A DNA stretch of 64,000 bases, taken from assembly GCF_003234935.1 (NCBI RefSeq), contig NZ_QKSB01000002.1, positions 186,001 to 250,000 on the forward strand, written 5' to 3'. Below, piece after piece: positions 25,538 to 35,868 of the stretch. The notes under the pieces are model-generated. The model was not told the origin of the DNA. It did no database searches and saw only the letters and a program-made list of their open reading frames with translations. Source of the stretch: Putridiphycobacter roseus (GTDB lineage: Bacteria; Bacteroidota; Bacteroidia; Flavobacteriales_D; Crocinitomicaceae). How positions within the stretch are numbered: the stretch's first letter is position 1; every line of letters begins with the position of its first letter. Position numbers and translations under genes: made by a program.

Positions 25538-26575
25538 ATGTCGACAGATGAACAGTATTTATTTAGGTGTTTAGCACTCGCGAAGTTAGGCATTGGTTAT
25601 GCCGCACCTAATCCATTGGTTGGGAGTGTAGTTGTTCACCAAGGAAAAATTATAGGAGAAGGTTATCACCAAAAATACGGAGAGGCACATGCAGAAGTTA
25701 ATGCCATTGCAGCGGTAACCGATAAATCTTTACTTGCTGAGTCTACCATTTACGTCAATTTAGAACCATGTGCACATTTTGGAAAAACACCACCTTGTGC
25801 TAATCTAATTATTGATTCTAAAATACCAAAAGTTGTAATTGGCTGTGTAGACCCTTATGCTGAAGTTGCGGGAAAAGGTATTGAAAGGTTAAGGAACGCT
25901 GGCATTGAAGTTATAGTAGGCGTATTGGAGAAAGAATCCCAAGCTTTAAATAAACGATTCTTCACTTTTCATGCAAAAAAACGCCCTTACCTCATCTTAA
26001 AATGGGCACAATCGGCAAATGGCATGATTGATATGGCAAGGGACAAGGAGGAAAAAGGTATATTTTGGATTACCCAACCAGAAACCAAGACTTTGGTCCA
26101 CCAATGGAGAGCAGAAGAAGCTGGAATATTGGTAGGGAGGAAAACCATAGTAAACGACAATCCTGCTTTAACCACCAGAGTTGTAGCTGGACCCAGTCCT
26201 ATACGCATTGTTATAGATCCAAACTGCCAGCTCAATGTAGCCCAATATCAAATAAATGACGGTGCCGCAAAAACATATGTATTCAATTCTATAAAGTCGG
26301 GAAAAGTAGCGGCAATAGAATACATACAAGTAAAACCCTTCTCTTTAGAAAATATTGTTGCTACATTATACACTTTAAATATCCAGTCTGTAATCGTAGA
26401 AGGTGGCAAGCATACTTTGAATACATTTATTGATGCTGCTTTATGGGATGAAGCAAGAATTCTAACGGGTATAAGTGTAATAAAGGAGGGGATTTTAGCC
26501 CCTAGAATATCAAATTTTACGCGTGTGCATAAATATTTCTTCGGGAAAGATGAAATTCAAATTATTCAGCGCTGA
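25538..26575 (+). CDS. ribD: Bifunctional diaminohydroxyphosphoribosylaminopyrimidine deaminase / 5-amino-6-(5-phosphoribosylamino)uracil reductase
   Basis: The 345-residue riboflavin-pathway enzyme carries out two steps. Its N-terminal deaminase domain has the zinc motif HAEVNAI and CAHFGKTPPCANLI. Its C-terminal reductase domain starts LKWAQSANGMIDMA and contains GRKTIVNDNPALTTR and VEGGKHTLNTF. Both halves appear intact and the length is normal. It follows the esterase gene by 9 nt. No FMN riboswitch is visible in that gap. Its end overlaps the convergent Asp-box protein gene by 14 nt. Confidence 0.95.
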   Translation: MSTDEQYLFRCLALAKLGIGYAAPNPLVGSVVVHQGKIIGEGYHQKYGEAHAEVNAIAAVTDKSLLAESTIYVNLEPCAHFGKTPPCANLIIDSKIPKVVIGCVDPYAEVAGKGIERLRNAGIEVIVGVLEKESQALNKRFFTFHAKKRPYLILKWAQSANGMIDMARDKEEKGIFWITQPETKTLVHQWRAEEAGILVGRKTIVNDNPALTTRVVAGPSPIRIVIDPNCQLNVAQYQINDGAAKTYVFNSIKSGKVAAIEYIQVKPFSLENIVATLYTLNIQSVIVEGGKHTLNTFIDAALWDEARILTGISVIKEGILAPRISNFTRVHKYFFGKDEIQIIQR

Positions 26576-27863
26576 TTCCAAGTAAAGCCGACTGATTGAT
26601 AATTGCAGTTAACAATGAAATTTTTGTATCGTCTAACCTCGACCAAATTGGGCGAATTATGCCGTTATGGACCGATATGTTCGTGTAATCTCCAAAAAAT
26701 ATTTTAGGATTGGGTAGAAATGAACTATTTGAAATTTTATAATTTTTAAAAGAAGTACCCCCATTGTCTGAAACTGCTAAATAAACATTTGTCTCATTTC
26801 CTTTTGTATTTCTACGATCATAAAACACACAATAAACTAATCCAGTCACTTGGTCTACCGTCATCCAGGTAAAAAACTGTTGTGCCTTTTGTTGGTCAGA
26901 GTTTACTTTTATAGGTGCTGACCAATTTTCGCCACCATCCTTGCTTTTTTTTAACCAAATATCTGTGTCATCCTCTCCATTTCTTTGGTCGGCCCAATTA
27001 ACATATATAGTTCCCCTATATGCTGAATTTGAAATATCACAAGCAGTTATAGGTAATCCATTACAGCGGTATATACCCGGCACATTTAATGTCCAGCCAT
27101 TTTTTTGCAGACCAATTTCTTTTTCCGCTGGTAACCAAGTACTACCAGCGTCTAATGATTTATTAAAATAAATTTTTTCACTCCTTGCCCAAGCGACATA
27201 AATTTCACCATTTGGACCTACTGCCGGGACTGCACCTTCTGCGGTATCATCATCATCCTTACAGTCACCAGAGTATTTTGATATTACTACAGGTAAAGAC
27301 CATGCTTTACCATAATTGCTACTCTTTGAAAACAAGATATTACTTCTATCGCGTGGATCACTCGAGTCGTAAGCATCAAACTGAGTCCATGTTAAATAAA
27401 TATCCCCATTTATTGGATTTGACACTGCCCATTCTTTATCGTGAAACTTACCATTGATAAAAGTGTGTGTTTTACGTTTAAATCTACCTTTTAAAAATCG
27501 AGAACGTTGACAAACAATCCCCCCTTTTAACCTTTCCCCTTTTAGATTAGACAAGTGAAAATAATAATAAAATCCTTTTTGATCCACCAACAAGCAAGGA
27601 TCACCATTTACCCCAAAGCGACTATACATAGACTTGGCGTGCCAAGAATTACCAGTATCCTTTGAATAATAGTAATCATTCATTACGCTACCAGCTACAA
27701 TTTTTGCAGGATCGTTAGGATTAATATAAATGGATGGTTCTACTTGCGAATAAAAATACGTAGCTCCTTTAGGTAGTGGTAAAAGGACATTTTTAAATTG
27801 AGAAAAGCCAGTAATTGCTGGCAAAAAAAACATAAATAAAGTAAATATTTTAATCGTTTTCAT
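26562..27863 (-). CDS. Secreted Asp-box (BNR/sialidase-like) propeller protein
   Basis: From the ATG at 27863 the protein has 433 residues, including a signal peptide (MKTIKIFTLFMFFLPAITG, then FSQ). It shows at least five Asp boxes: SKDTGNSWHA, SSNYGKAWSL, SLDAGSTWLP, SKDGGENWSA and a degenerate SDNGGTSFKN. This is the blade signature of sialidase-like beta-propellers. The catalytic arginine triad and the nucleophilic tyrosine of true sialidases are not evident, so enzyme activity is not assured. There is no sorting domain. It starts 4 nt after the TamL stop and so is co-transcribed with it. Confidence 0.78.
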   Translation of the reverse strand: MKTIKIFTLFMFFLPAITGFSQFKNVLLPLPKGATYFYSQVEPSIYINPNDPAKIVAGSVMNDYYYSKDTGNSWHAKSMYSRFGVNGDPCLLVDQKGFYYYFHLSNLKGERLKGGIVCQRSRFLKGRFKRKTHTFINGKFHDKEWAVSNPINGDIYLTWTQFDAYDSSDPRDRSNILFSKSSNYGKAWSLPVVISKYSGDCKDDDDTAEGAVPAVGPNGEIYVAWARSEKIYFNKSLDAGSTWLPAEKEIGLQKNGWTLNVPGIYRCNGLPITACDISNSAYRGTIYVNWADQRNGEDDTDIWLKKSKDGGENWSAPIKVNSDQQKAQQFFTWMTVDQVTGLVYCVFYDRRNTKGNETNVYLAVSDNGGTSFKNYKISNSSFLPNPKIFFGDYTNISVHNGIIRPIWSRLDDTKISLLTAIINQSALLGISAE

Positions 27864-27867
27864 ATTA

Positions 27868-30642
27868 TTAAAATGGATAACCGATACCAAAACTCAACGT
27901 GGGAGAAAAGGGGATTTTCAAACTATTCACATAGTTATCTGGAAGGGTATTTAAAATTGCTTTATATTTTGTTCTGTCTTCCCAAATCCAACGTTCTCCT
28001 GCAAACATATATGGATTATGAATTGGAATAGCACCATCTAATCTGACAATGAAAAAATCAAAATCCAATCGTAAACCAAACCCAGCACCCATGGCTACCT
28101 GGGTTACAAAATTTTTACCAAACACACTTAAGTCGTCTTCCGGATTTTCAGGATCATCTTGTAATTTCCAAATATTACCAGCATCCACAAAAATGGCAGC
28201 TTTGATAAAATCAGAAAATTGAAACCTATATTCTACATTTAACTCTAGTCGCATATCCGAAATCTGTGTAGTAGTAGCGTTCGTATCTCGCCATATTTGC
28301 GTTCCACCTGGCGCTATCGTCCTTGCACTCCAAGCACGAATATCATTGGAACCTCCAGCAAAAAAACTCTCTTCATAAGGCAATGAAGGAGAATTACCAT
28401 AAGCATAGCCTGCACCTGCTAATAAACGATAAGCAATCATTTTGTCATTCGACTTGTATTTAGAAACATTCATGTAGTAACGTAAATCATAATCCATTTT
28501 TAAAAACTGCGTAAATGGCACCCCAAAAATCTGTCTCAACTCGTTTTCAACATCATTTAATCCCACCCCTACAACATCAAATAAATAACCTGAAGTTCCA
28601 AAAGTTGCAGTTCCAAAAACATAATTTCTTTTTCCTTCTTCCTTTTGTATTCTTTGGTTATTGTAAGTAAATATGTATTCAAATTTATTCGAAAAGTGAT
28701 CGGAATAGGTGTTGAGTAAATAAGGGTCGTTTAGCAAGGCCAATTTGATTGCAAAATCTTCCGATTTCTGAAGCTTAATAAAATTGAAACTTTGCCATTT
28801 AATTTGATGAATTTTAGTTTTTGCCTCATTAAACTTCCAGGAATAGGCAAATTCAGTCAAATTCCGAACAAAATCTGACCTTTTTTGAAAGTTATAACTT
28901 AAATCTATCACCGTGTTTGGATACAATCTTTTTGAAAGTGTTTTTTGTAACCTTTTCCCCATTGGAATTAACTTGGGAAACTCTAAACTTATTTTTGGAT
29001 ATATCTCGATAGTATTAAATGTCCTTCCCGAATTCAACACTTGTTGTCCATCCACCGTCTTGTCGAATACCGCAGGCTGTGATTCTACCCCACCGGTAAT
29101 ACTTAACTTTAATTTTTCAGCCCCCCCAAATATATTTTTATTGGTATAATTCATAGAAATTGATGCCCCCAAGTAGCCATTAGAATTTGTAGCATTGGGT
29201 TCAAAGGAGAATAATTGTTTGTCTGCGGTTGTTAATTCATACTTTACATTCAATCGCCTACTTTCATCTTCATCCATTTTTACACTTGGGGTGATGGAAC
29301 TAAAAATATCCAGACCAAGCAACCTAGAATAAGATCTTTCTACATAATATTCTTTATACCATCCGTTATCTCCTCCATCTGTTATTTCTAAAAAATTCTG
29401 TCTATCAATTAAGAAAGGGGAAACAGGCAATTTTTCGTTGTAAATAAATGTGCCTTTGTATACTAAAACATCTGTTGGACCAAAAAGAATAAACTTCTTC
29501 TTAAAAACAGAATCTACATAATACAAGGTATCCAATAATGGGTATCTCCCCCCTACTATTCCAAGACCATATCCGGCTAGTTTTTTTTCATAAGCGGGAT
29601 AATCCTTAAAAGAGTCTTTGTTTTTATTTTTTATCACATAAGTTACATCCCCAATTTTATAAGTAGTATGTGGAATAACAGTGGTAGTTCCGTCTACTAA
29701 TTCTTCGGTACGAGGTATAATTTTAAAAGTAACTGTCGCCAAATGGTCTCTACCTATCGTATCCACTTCAAAGTAAATAAAACTTTTACTAAAATCGAAA
29801 AAGGCACCGTCTCTACAAAATTTTGAATAACGCGCCCGTTCCGTATCTAAAACATCTTGATTTAATAAATCTCCTATGTGAATTAGGGTGTCTTTCTTTT
29901 TCAAGAATTGATAATATTCCTCCTTTAAAGTACTATATTCAGGTCTATCATCAAAGTAAATTTTTTGAATTCGTGTAGGCGTTTTAGGGACAACCGTATA
30001 AACGGGATAAGCTTTTTTCTTTTTTTCTTTATAACGAATAGCGACAGAAACTTCATTTTCTAGAAAGCCTTGGTTCTTTAAAAACAACTGTATTTGATCC
30101 TTACTTTTAAGCACTTTTACAGTATCCATTAAAACAGGAGCTTCTCCAATATTCGTTGCTATAAAATTACGCCAGCCCTTTTTCTCTTTTTTTAGTTTTA
30201 CTACTTTTTGAAAATAATTTCGATCCCCCTTAGCCTTTGACTTATCATTCCTCTTTTTATTGATTCTATTTTGTCTTGCCATTCGACGTTCATTCACCGC
30301 ATTTATCTTCTCTTTTTTTCGTTCGATTTGGGTATTCATCTTTAAACTATCAATTCTATTGTAGACAAAAAGATTAAATTTTCTATTGGGCTGAGGTTTT
30401 AGTAAAGTGTATAATTCTTCAATTGAAATATCGGGATAACTTCCTTTCAAACTTACTATGCTATCTTTTTTATTTTGACTTAAAAAATGTATCGTAGCGT
30501 TTTCTGGCGCTCTAAAAAATGAATTCTTCTTCACTTGATAAAGGTATTCACCTTGGGGTACGTACTTTGCCTGACTGCATCCAAGCATCATTAAAAACAG
30601 CGAAATACCGAAAAGCAATCGTAATTTTTGTACTAGTACCAT
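27868..30642 (-). CDS. TamL-type BamA/TamA family outer-membrane lipoprotein
   Basis: The 924-residue protein has a lipoprotein signal with lipobox MMLGC (Cys22) followed by SQAKYVPQGEYLYQ. A POTRA-bearing periplasmic part (about 30-450) has a very basic stretch near 105-150 (RRMARQNRINKKRNDKSKAK). A C-terminal Omp85 barrel (about 480-924) has the lid-loop motif IRAW in GGSNDIRAWSAR. Lipidated TamA homologues of this design are known as TamL in Bacteroidota. The usual partner tamB is not adjacent. Outer-membrane protein or lipid assembly is the expected role. Confidence 0.88.
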   Translation of the reverse strand: MVLVQKLRLLFGISLFLMMLGCSQAKYVPQGEYLYQVKKNSFFRAPENATIHFLSQNKKDSIVSLKGSYPDISIEELYTLLKPQPNRKFNLFVYNRIDSLKMNTQIERKKEKINAVNERRMARQNRINKKRNDKSKAKGDRNYFQKVVKLKKEKKGWRNFIATNIGEAPVLMDTVKVLKSKDQIQLFLKNQGFLENEVSVAIRYKEKKKKAYPVYTVVPKTPTRIQKIYFDDRPEYSTLKEEYYQFLKKKDTLIHIGDLLNQDVLDTERARYSKFCRDGAFFDFSKSFIYFEVDTIGRDHLATVTFKIIPRTEELVDGTTTVIPHTTYKIGDVTYVIKNKNKDSFKDYPAYEKKLAGYGLGIVGGRYPLLDTLYYVDSVFKKKFILFGPTDVLVYKGTFIYNEKLPVSPFLIDRQNFLEITDGGDNGWYKEYYVERSYSRLLGLDIFSSITPSVKMDEDESRRLNVKYELTTADKQLFSFEPNATNSNGYLGASISMNYTNKNIFGGAEKLKLSITGGVESQPAVFDKTVDGQQVLNSGRTFNTIEIYPKISLEFPKLIPMGKRLQKTLSKRLYPNTVIDLSYNFQKRSDFVRNLTEFAYSWKFNEAKTKIHQIKWQSFNFIKLQKSEDFAIKLALLNDPYLLNTYSDHFSNKFEYIFTYNNQRIQKEEGKRNYVFGTATFGTSGYLFDVVGVGLNDVENELRQIFGVPFTQFLKMDYDLRYYMNVSKYKSNDKMIAYRLLAGAGYAYGNSPSLPYEESFFAGGSNDIRAWSARTIAPGGTQIWRDTNATTTQISDMRLELNVEYRFQFSDFIKAAIFVDAGNIWKLQDDPENPEDDLSVFGKNFVTQVAMGAGFGLRLDFDFFIVRLDGAIPIHNPYMFAGERWIWEDRTKYKAILNTLPDNYVNSLKIPFSPTLSFGIGYPF

Positions 30643-30690
30643 TATAAAATCTATCTTTACAAAAATAACCAGATTAATAAGGTAATTGAT

Positions 30691-31440
30691 ATGTCTTTGA
30701 CTAAAAATGAAATAAAATTCGTTAAATCCCTACATCAAAAAAAATATCGAGATAGTAATCAATTATTTATTGTAGAAGGTGAAAAGCTAATCCAAGAGTT
30801 ATTGTCGCAAAAACAATATAAAATTGAATGCATTTATCACACGCAAGACTATAGTATTACAGAACAAAATGAAGCGTTTTCTACCTTTTTAATTTCAAAA
30901 AGTGATTTGGAACGTATTTCTAATTTAAAAACGCCAAATAAAGTTTTAGCCACCGTTAGATTTAAAGAAGAGGAAGACCTCGATTTAACAAAAAAGAAGC
31001 TCGTGTTATTATTAGACGAAGTAAAAGATCCGGGAAATTTAGGCACCATTATTCGAACGGCCAATTGGTTTGGAGTAGATCAAATTATTTGCAGTAAAAA
31101 CACGGTCGACTTATATAATCCAAAAACGATACAAGCTTCCATGGGAGCGATATACGAAGCACACATTCACTATCGCTATTTATTGCAAATCCTTCCAGCC
31201 TTAAAAGCAGCAGATTATATTTTAACGGGGGCAAGCTTGACAGGGGAAAACATCTATCAAACCAGTTTTAAAGAAAAAACAGCCCTCATCATGGGGAGCG
31301 AATCTCATGGGATTTCAACAGAAATAATGCAAGCGTTAGACCAAGCCATATTAATTCCTAAATATGGAACCGCAGAATCCTTAAATGTTGGAATTGCAAC
31401 AGGAATTATTTTAGCAGAATATAAAAGACAACTTCCTTAA
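30691..31440 (+). CDS. TrmH/SpoU-family RNA 2'-O-methyltransferase
   Basis: The 249-residue SPOUT enzyme has the N-terminal substrate-binding domain (KNEIKFVKSLHQKKYRD, IVEGEKLIQEL) and the three SpoU motifs GNLGTIIRTANWFG, IMGSESHGIS and IPKYGTAESLNVGIATGI. It should 2'-O-methylate a ribose in rRNA or tRNA; the exact site is unknown. It is divergent from the tamL operon and its stop overlaps the convergent PorT-like gene by 4 nt. Confidence 0.92.
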   Translation: MSLTKNEIKFVKSLHQKKYRDSNQLFIVEGEKLIQELLSQKQYKIECIYHTQDYSITEQNEAFSTFLISKSDLERISNLKTPNKVLATVRFKEEEDLDLTKKKLVLLLDEVKDPGNLGTIIRTANWFGVDQIICSKNTVDLYNPKTIQASMGAIYEAHIHYRYLLQILPALKAADYILTGASLTGENIYQTSFKEKTALIMGSESHGISTEIMQALDQAILIPKYGTAESLNVGIATGIILAEYKRQLP

Positions 31441-32168
31441 CCTTCAAAAGTAATGGTGAACCACCAAACTTTTGAGCGCAAAGAATTTAAAGGAGCTGAA
31501 AACAAGGTATTTTCTTGAATTAACAAGTCTTGAAAACCATTAGAAATTTTTATTTCAATGGCAAATTTATAATAAGCCATAAAAAAATCGAACCCACCAC
31601 CAAATTGGGTTGAAAGGTCGTGTTTTTTCATTTTCATGACGGCTTCTCCCGGTACGGTTACCACATCTCTTTGACTGGCTAAATCTACGCTGTACTGAAT
31701 ACCAGCCAGACCGTAGGCTGCAAAATTATTAATTCTTTTTGAACGTAATTTCATCATCAATGGGAAATCTAAAAAAGTGGACTCCAACCTGTAAGTTTCA
31801 AAATTAACTTCTTTGTTGCGCAATAAACCATAATTAAACTCCCTCTCTTGAAAGGATAAACTTGGAATAAATCGAATATGGAACATTTCATGCACATCCC
31901 AAGAACTAATAATGCCTAAAGTAAACCCTGCTTGTTTATTTATATTTATGGAGACAATAGAATCCCCATTATACATGCCGGGCTGAAAAGTATAGCGGTA
32001 GTCAGCAGAGTTACCACCCAAAGCAAATCCAAAGTGAAAATTCTTCCGATCAAATTGGGGATAGTTTTTTCCAGGTTGTCCGTAAACATTGCTCGCTCCT
32101 ATTAGCAAAGCACAAAATAATATGGCTTGTTGTATTTTCAAAATATGGGTCAAAATTAACAAACGCAA
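31437..32168 (-). CDS. PorT-like outer-membrane beta-barrel (type IX secretion)
   Basis: This is a 243-residue barrel of eight or more strands. It shows the sequence run HFGFALGGNSADYRYTF, then FTLGIISSWDVHE and FLDFPLMMKLRSK, typical of PorT/SprT and related DUF3078-like barrels, and ends in TITFEG. PorT is a known component of T9SS. The start is uncertain: the TTG at 32168 begins before a TAATTTTG -7 box, so a TTG at 32141 (MKIQQAILFCALLIGASNVY) may be the true, near-leaderless start. No ATG fits. Cleavage is predicted after VYG. Confidence 0.8.
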   Translation of the reverse strand: MRLLILTHILKIQQAILFCALLIGASNVYGQPGKNYPQFDRKNFHFGFALGGNSADYRYTFQPGMYNGDSIVSININKQAGFTLGIISSWDVHEMFHIRFIPSLSFQEREFNYGLLRNKEVNFETYRLESTFLDFPLMMKLRSKRINNFAAYGLAGIQYSVDLASQRDVVTVPGEAVMKMKKHDLSTQFGGGFDFFMAYYKFAIEIKISNGFQDLLIQENTLFSAPLNSLRSKVWWFTITFEG

Positions 32169-32226
32169 TTAAATATGGATTATTATAAAAGTAATTTTTT
32201 AATAAAAGCACTATATTTACATTTTA

Positions 32227-32233
32227 TAAGGAG
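32227..32233 (+). promoter_or_regulatory. Canonical Shine-Dalgarno site of the fur gene
   Basis: TAAGGAG lies 8 nt before the ATG of the Fur-family gene. Strong Shine-Dalgarno sites are rare among genes in this window and in Bacteroidota in general, where ribosomes hide the anti-Shine-Dalgarno, so this one may be regulated. Confidence 0.5.
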
Positions 32234-32241
32234 CTTTTTAA

Positions 32242-32697
32242 ATGGACAAACAAGAATTACAAGATAAAGTAAAAGAAATATTCACTAAATATTTAGAAGA
32301 TAACTCACAGAGAAAGACCCCAGAAAGGTTTGCCATTCTTAGTGAGATTTATGATTCGAAAGGTCATTTTGACATAGAAACACTCTATATTAAAATGAAA
32401 GAAAAAAAATATCGTGTGAGTAGAGCAACTTTATACAATACCATTGATTTATTAATGGATTGTAATTTGGTGAGAAAACACCAATTTAGTAATACCTCAC
32501 AATACGAAAAAGCTTATGGCTTTCGCCAGCATGACCATATTATATGTACCGACACCGGAGATGTAATTGAGTTTTGTGATCCAAGAATTGAAAAAATTAA
32601 AGCAACGGTTGAAGAACTATTCAATGTTAAGATTCATCACCATTCTCTTTATTTTTATGGAGAACGGATAAATCAAAAAGATGAATCAAAAAGTTAG
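32242..32697 (+). CDS. fur: Fur-family transcriptional regulator
   Basis: The 151-residue protein has a winged-helix N-terminus ([40 protein letters not shown]) and a dimerisation domain with [16 protein letters not shown]. The structural-zinc CxxC pair common in Fur is incomplete (CTDT and a missing C-terminal pair), so it is a degenerate-zinc member, like many flavobacterial homologues. It could be a Fur, PerR or Zur-type repressor. Its 3' end overlaps a STAS-domain gene by 17 nt and purA follows, suggesting one operon. Confidence 0.85.
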   Translation: MDKQELQDKVKEIFTKYLEDNSQRKTPERFAILSEIYDSKGHFDIETLYIKMKEKKYRVSRATLYNTIDLLMDCNLVRKHQFSNTSQYEKAYGFRQHDHIICTDTGDVIEFCDPRIEKIKATVEELFNVKIHHHSLYFYGERINQKDESKS

Positions 32698-33025
32698 TTT
32701 CCTTCCACATGGTCAAGTGATAGAAATAAAACTTGAAGGAAAAGGTATAGATGAAGAAATGTTTGCAATCATTTCTAAACAAATAAAAGAATACGAAAAT
32801 AGTCTTATAATAAAGTTTATAATCAACCTAGAAAGCATGCCATTGCTGACAAGTACGGACTTAAACTATTTAATAAAAAGCTTTACTTTAATTCGAAATT
32901 TAGGTGGGGAACTTTACATTGTTAATATCTCTGACAAAATTAATCATGTTTTATTACTTACTAAGTTAAATACAGTTCTTAATATTGCAACTTCGTTAAA
33001 AAATGCTTTAGAACATTTAAAATAA
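32681..33025 (+). CDS. STAS-domain (anti-anti-sigma-like) protein
   Basis: The 114-residue protein has the size and alternating strand-helix pattern of STAS proteins: [18 protein letters not shown], then [20 protein letters not shown], ending in a helix ([19 protein letters not shown]). The phosphoserine DSSG loop is replaced by LLTSTDL, with Ser58 as a possible phosphorylation site. It may therefore act in a partner-switch cascade with the SpoIIE phosphatases farther along the window, but no anti-sigma kinase is nearby. It overlaps fur by 17 nt and lies 6 nt before purA. Confidence 0.72.
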   Translation: MNQKVSFLPHGQVIEIKLEGKGIDEEMFAIISKQIKEYENSLIIKFIINLESMPLLTSTDLNYLIKSFTLIRNLGGELYIVNISDKINHVLLLTKLNTVLNIATSLKNALEHLK

Positions 33026-33028
33026 TAA

Positions 33029-34300
<1,272 letters not shown>

Positions 34301-34301
34301 C

Positions 34302-35840
34302 TTGAAAAAAATAACTAACATATCAAAAAAAATAGCGCTCTTCATAAGCGCTATTTTTTTGTTTAATTTTGCTTGGGGACAAGAGAATCAAATTGAATTA
34401 ATTCACGCAGATAAGGTCACCAATTCAATTGAATTTTTTGATGCCGTTAAAGTAAAAGGAAATGTGCAATTTAAAAATCAAGACATTAAACTGTTTTGTG
34501 ATTCTGCCTTTTTTCACAAAACCGACAACTGGGTAAGGGCTTATGGTAGGGTACAAATCAACCAAGGAGATACCTTAAACTTATATTCCGACTCTTTATT
34601 CTTTGATGGAAACACCAATATTGGAAAACTGCAAAGCAAGGTAAAAATAAGAGATAAAACTTTTAAACTAAATACCGACTCTTTGAGCTTTGATGCCAAT
34701 CAATCTATTGCCTACTACTCCAATTATGCTTTTATTAAAAGCACCCAAAATGACCTGACTCTAGAATCCACTAAAGGAACCTATAACTCTTTAACCAAAA
34801 CTTTTACATTCAAAGACAGTGTTAAACTTCTACATCCAGACTACAGTGTATACTCGGATACTCTTGAATTTAATACCTTATCTGAAGTCATCCAAATTCA
34901 TGGCCCTTCAAAAATCCTATCCGATTCCTCTAAAATTTTTACAAAAAAAGCTATCTATCAAACTAAAACAGATGACATTCAAATGTGGGATGAAACTACT
35001 ATTCATAACCCAAACCAAACCATAAAAGGAGACAGTATCCTATACAATAGTCTCACCGAATATGCAGAAGGTTTTGGAAATATCCTCCTTATAGATAGCC
35101 TAGAAAAAATAACCCTTTCTAGTAATTACCTATACAAAAAAGACAGTTTGATAAAATTAATTGGCAAAGCTAAAATATTGCAATACCAGTCCACAGACAC
35201 TTTAGCCATTAGAGCAGACACTATTATACAAACTGGTGACCGAAATAAAAACAATACCGTAAACATTGCATATTCTAACGTAATACTAGAAAAAAGTGGT
35301 AGTCTTGGCATCTGCGACTCGCTATTTATAAGCCAGAAAGATAGTATCATTAAAATGAAAAAATCGCCTATACTTTGGAAAGACAACATGGAAGTAAGTG
35401 CTGACTCTATTACCATGAAATTAGAAAATGATGCGATTAAAAACTTATACCTGTACCAAAATGCGTTTTTATCTATGGAGCATGACTCGCTGCATTACGA
35501 CCAATGTGCTGGAAAAAAAATGATTGCAACCTTAGACAGTGGAAAAGTAAAACTCATTGAAATAATTGACAATGCGGAAACCATTTACTTCCCTTCTGAA
35601 ACAAGTAAAGATAGTATTACTCAAAAAGAAATTAAGACACTTAAAGGGGCAAACTATATGATATCTTCCAAGATTTATATTTACTTTTTAAATGAAGAAA
35701 TAAGTAGAATAAAATTCACCGAAGAACCAGACGCTATTTTCAAACCTTTGAAAAATGCAAAACAAGAAGATTTGTTTTTAAAGAAGTTTGTCGATAAAAA
35801 AAGTAAAAAACCCGATAGATTATTGAAAAAAATCGACTAA
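34302..35840 (+). CDS. OstA/LptA-like envelope protein, TTG start
   Basis: The 512-residue protein has a clear signal peptide (ISKKIALFISAIFLFNFAWG) and then repeated beta-jellyroll units such as FDAVKVKGNVQFKNQDIKLF, RAYGRVQINQGDTLNLYSD and LDTSDSI-like strands, as in OstA/LptA-type LPS-transport proteins of Bacteroidota. It is probably periplasmic or outer-membrane-associated. The only start giving the signal peptide is TTG at 34302, one nucleotide after the purA stop. A terminator-like hairpin spans its signal-peptide codons. Confidence 0.82.
   Translation: MKKITNISKKIALFISAIFLFNFAWGQENQIELIHADKVTNSIEFFDAVKVKGNVQFKNQDIKLFCDSAFFHKTDNWVRAYGRVQINQGDTLNLYSDSLFFDGNTNIGKLQSKVKIRDKTFKLNTDSLSFDANQSIAYYSNYAFIKSTQNDLTLESTKGTYNSLTKTFTFKDSVKLLHPDYSVYSDTLEFNTLSEVIQIHGPSKILSDSSKIFTKKAIYQTKTDDIQMWDETTIHNPNQTIKGDSILYNSLTEYAEGFGNILLIDSLEKITLSSNYLYKKDSLIKLIGKAKILQYQSTDTLAIRADTIIQTGDRNKNNTVNIAYSNVILEKSGSLGICDSLFISQKDSIIKMKKSPILWKDNMEVSADSITMKLENDAIKNLYLYQNAFLSMEHDSLHYDQCAGKKMIATLDSGKVKLIEIIDNAETIYFPSETSKDSITQKEIKTLKGANYMISSKIYIYFLNEEISRIKFTEEPDAIFKPLKNAKQEDLFLKKFVDKKSKKPDRLLKKID
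34326..34360 (+). terminator. Intrinsic terminator embedded in the OstA-like gene, 25 nt after purA
   Basis: Arms 34326-34339 and 34347-34360 are perfectly complementary over 14 bp (core AATAGCGCT/AGCGCTATT), with a 7-nt loop, and the T-rich second arm ends in seven T before G. It sits 25 nt after the purA stop codon yet inside the signal-peptide codons. It may end most purA transcripts while read-through expresses the OstA-like gene. Confidence 0.65.
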
Positions 35841-35868
35841 ATTTAAAATCAAATATAGTTGAAAGCAA

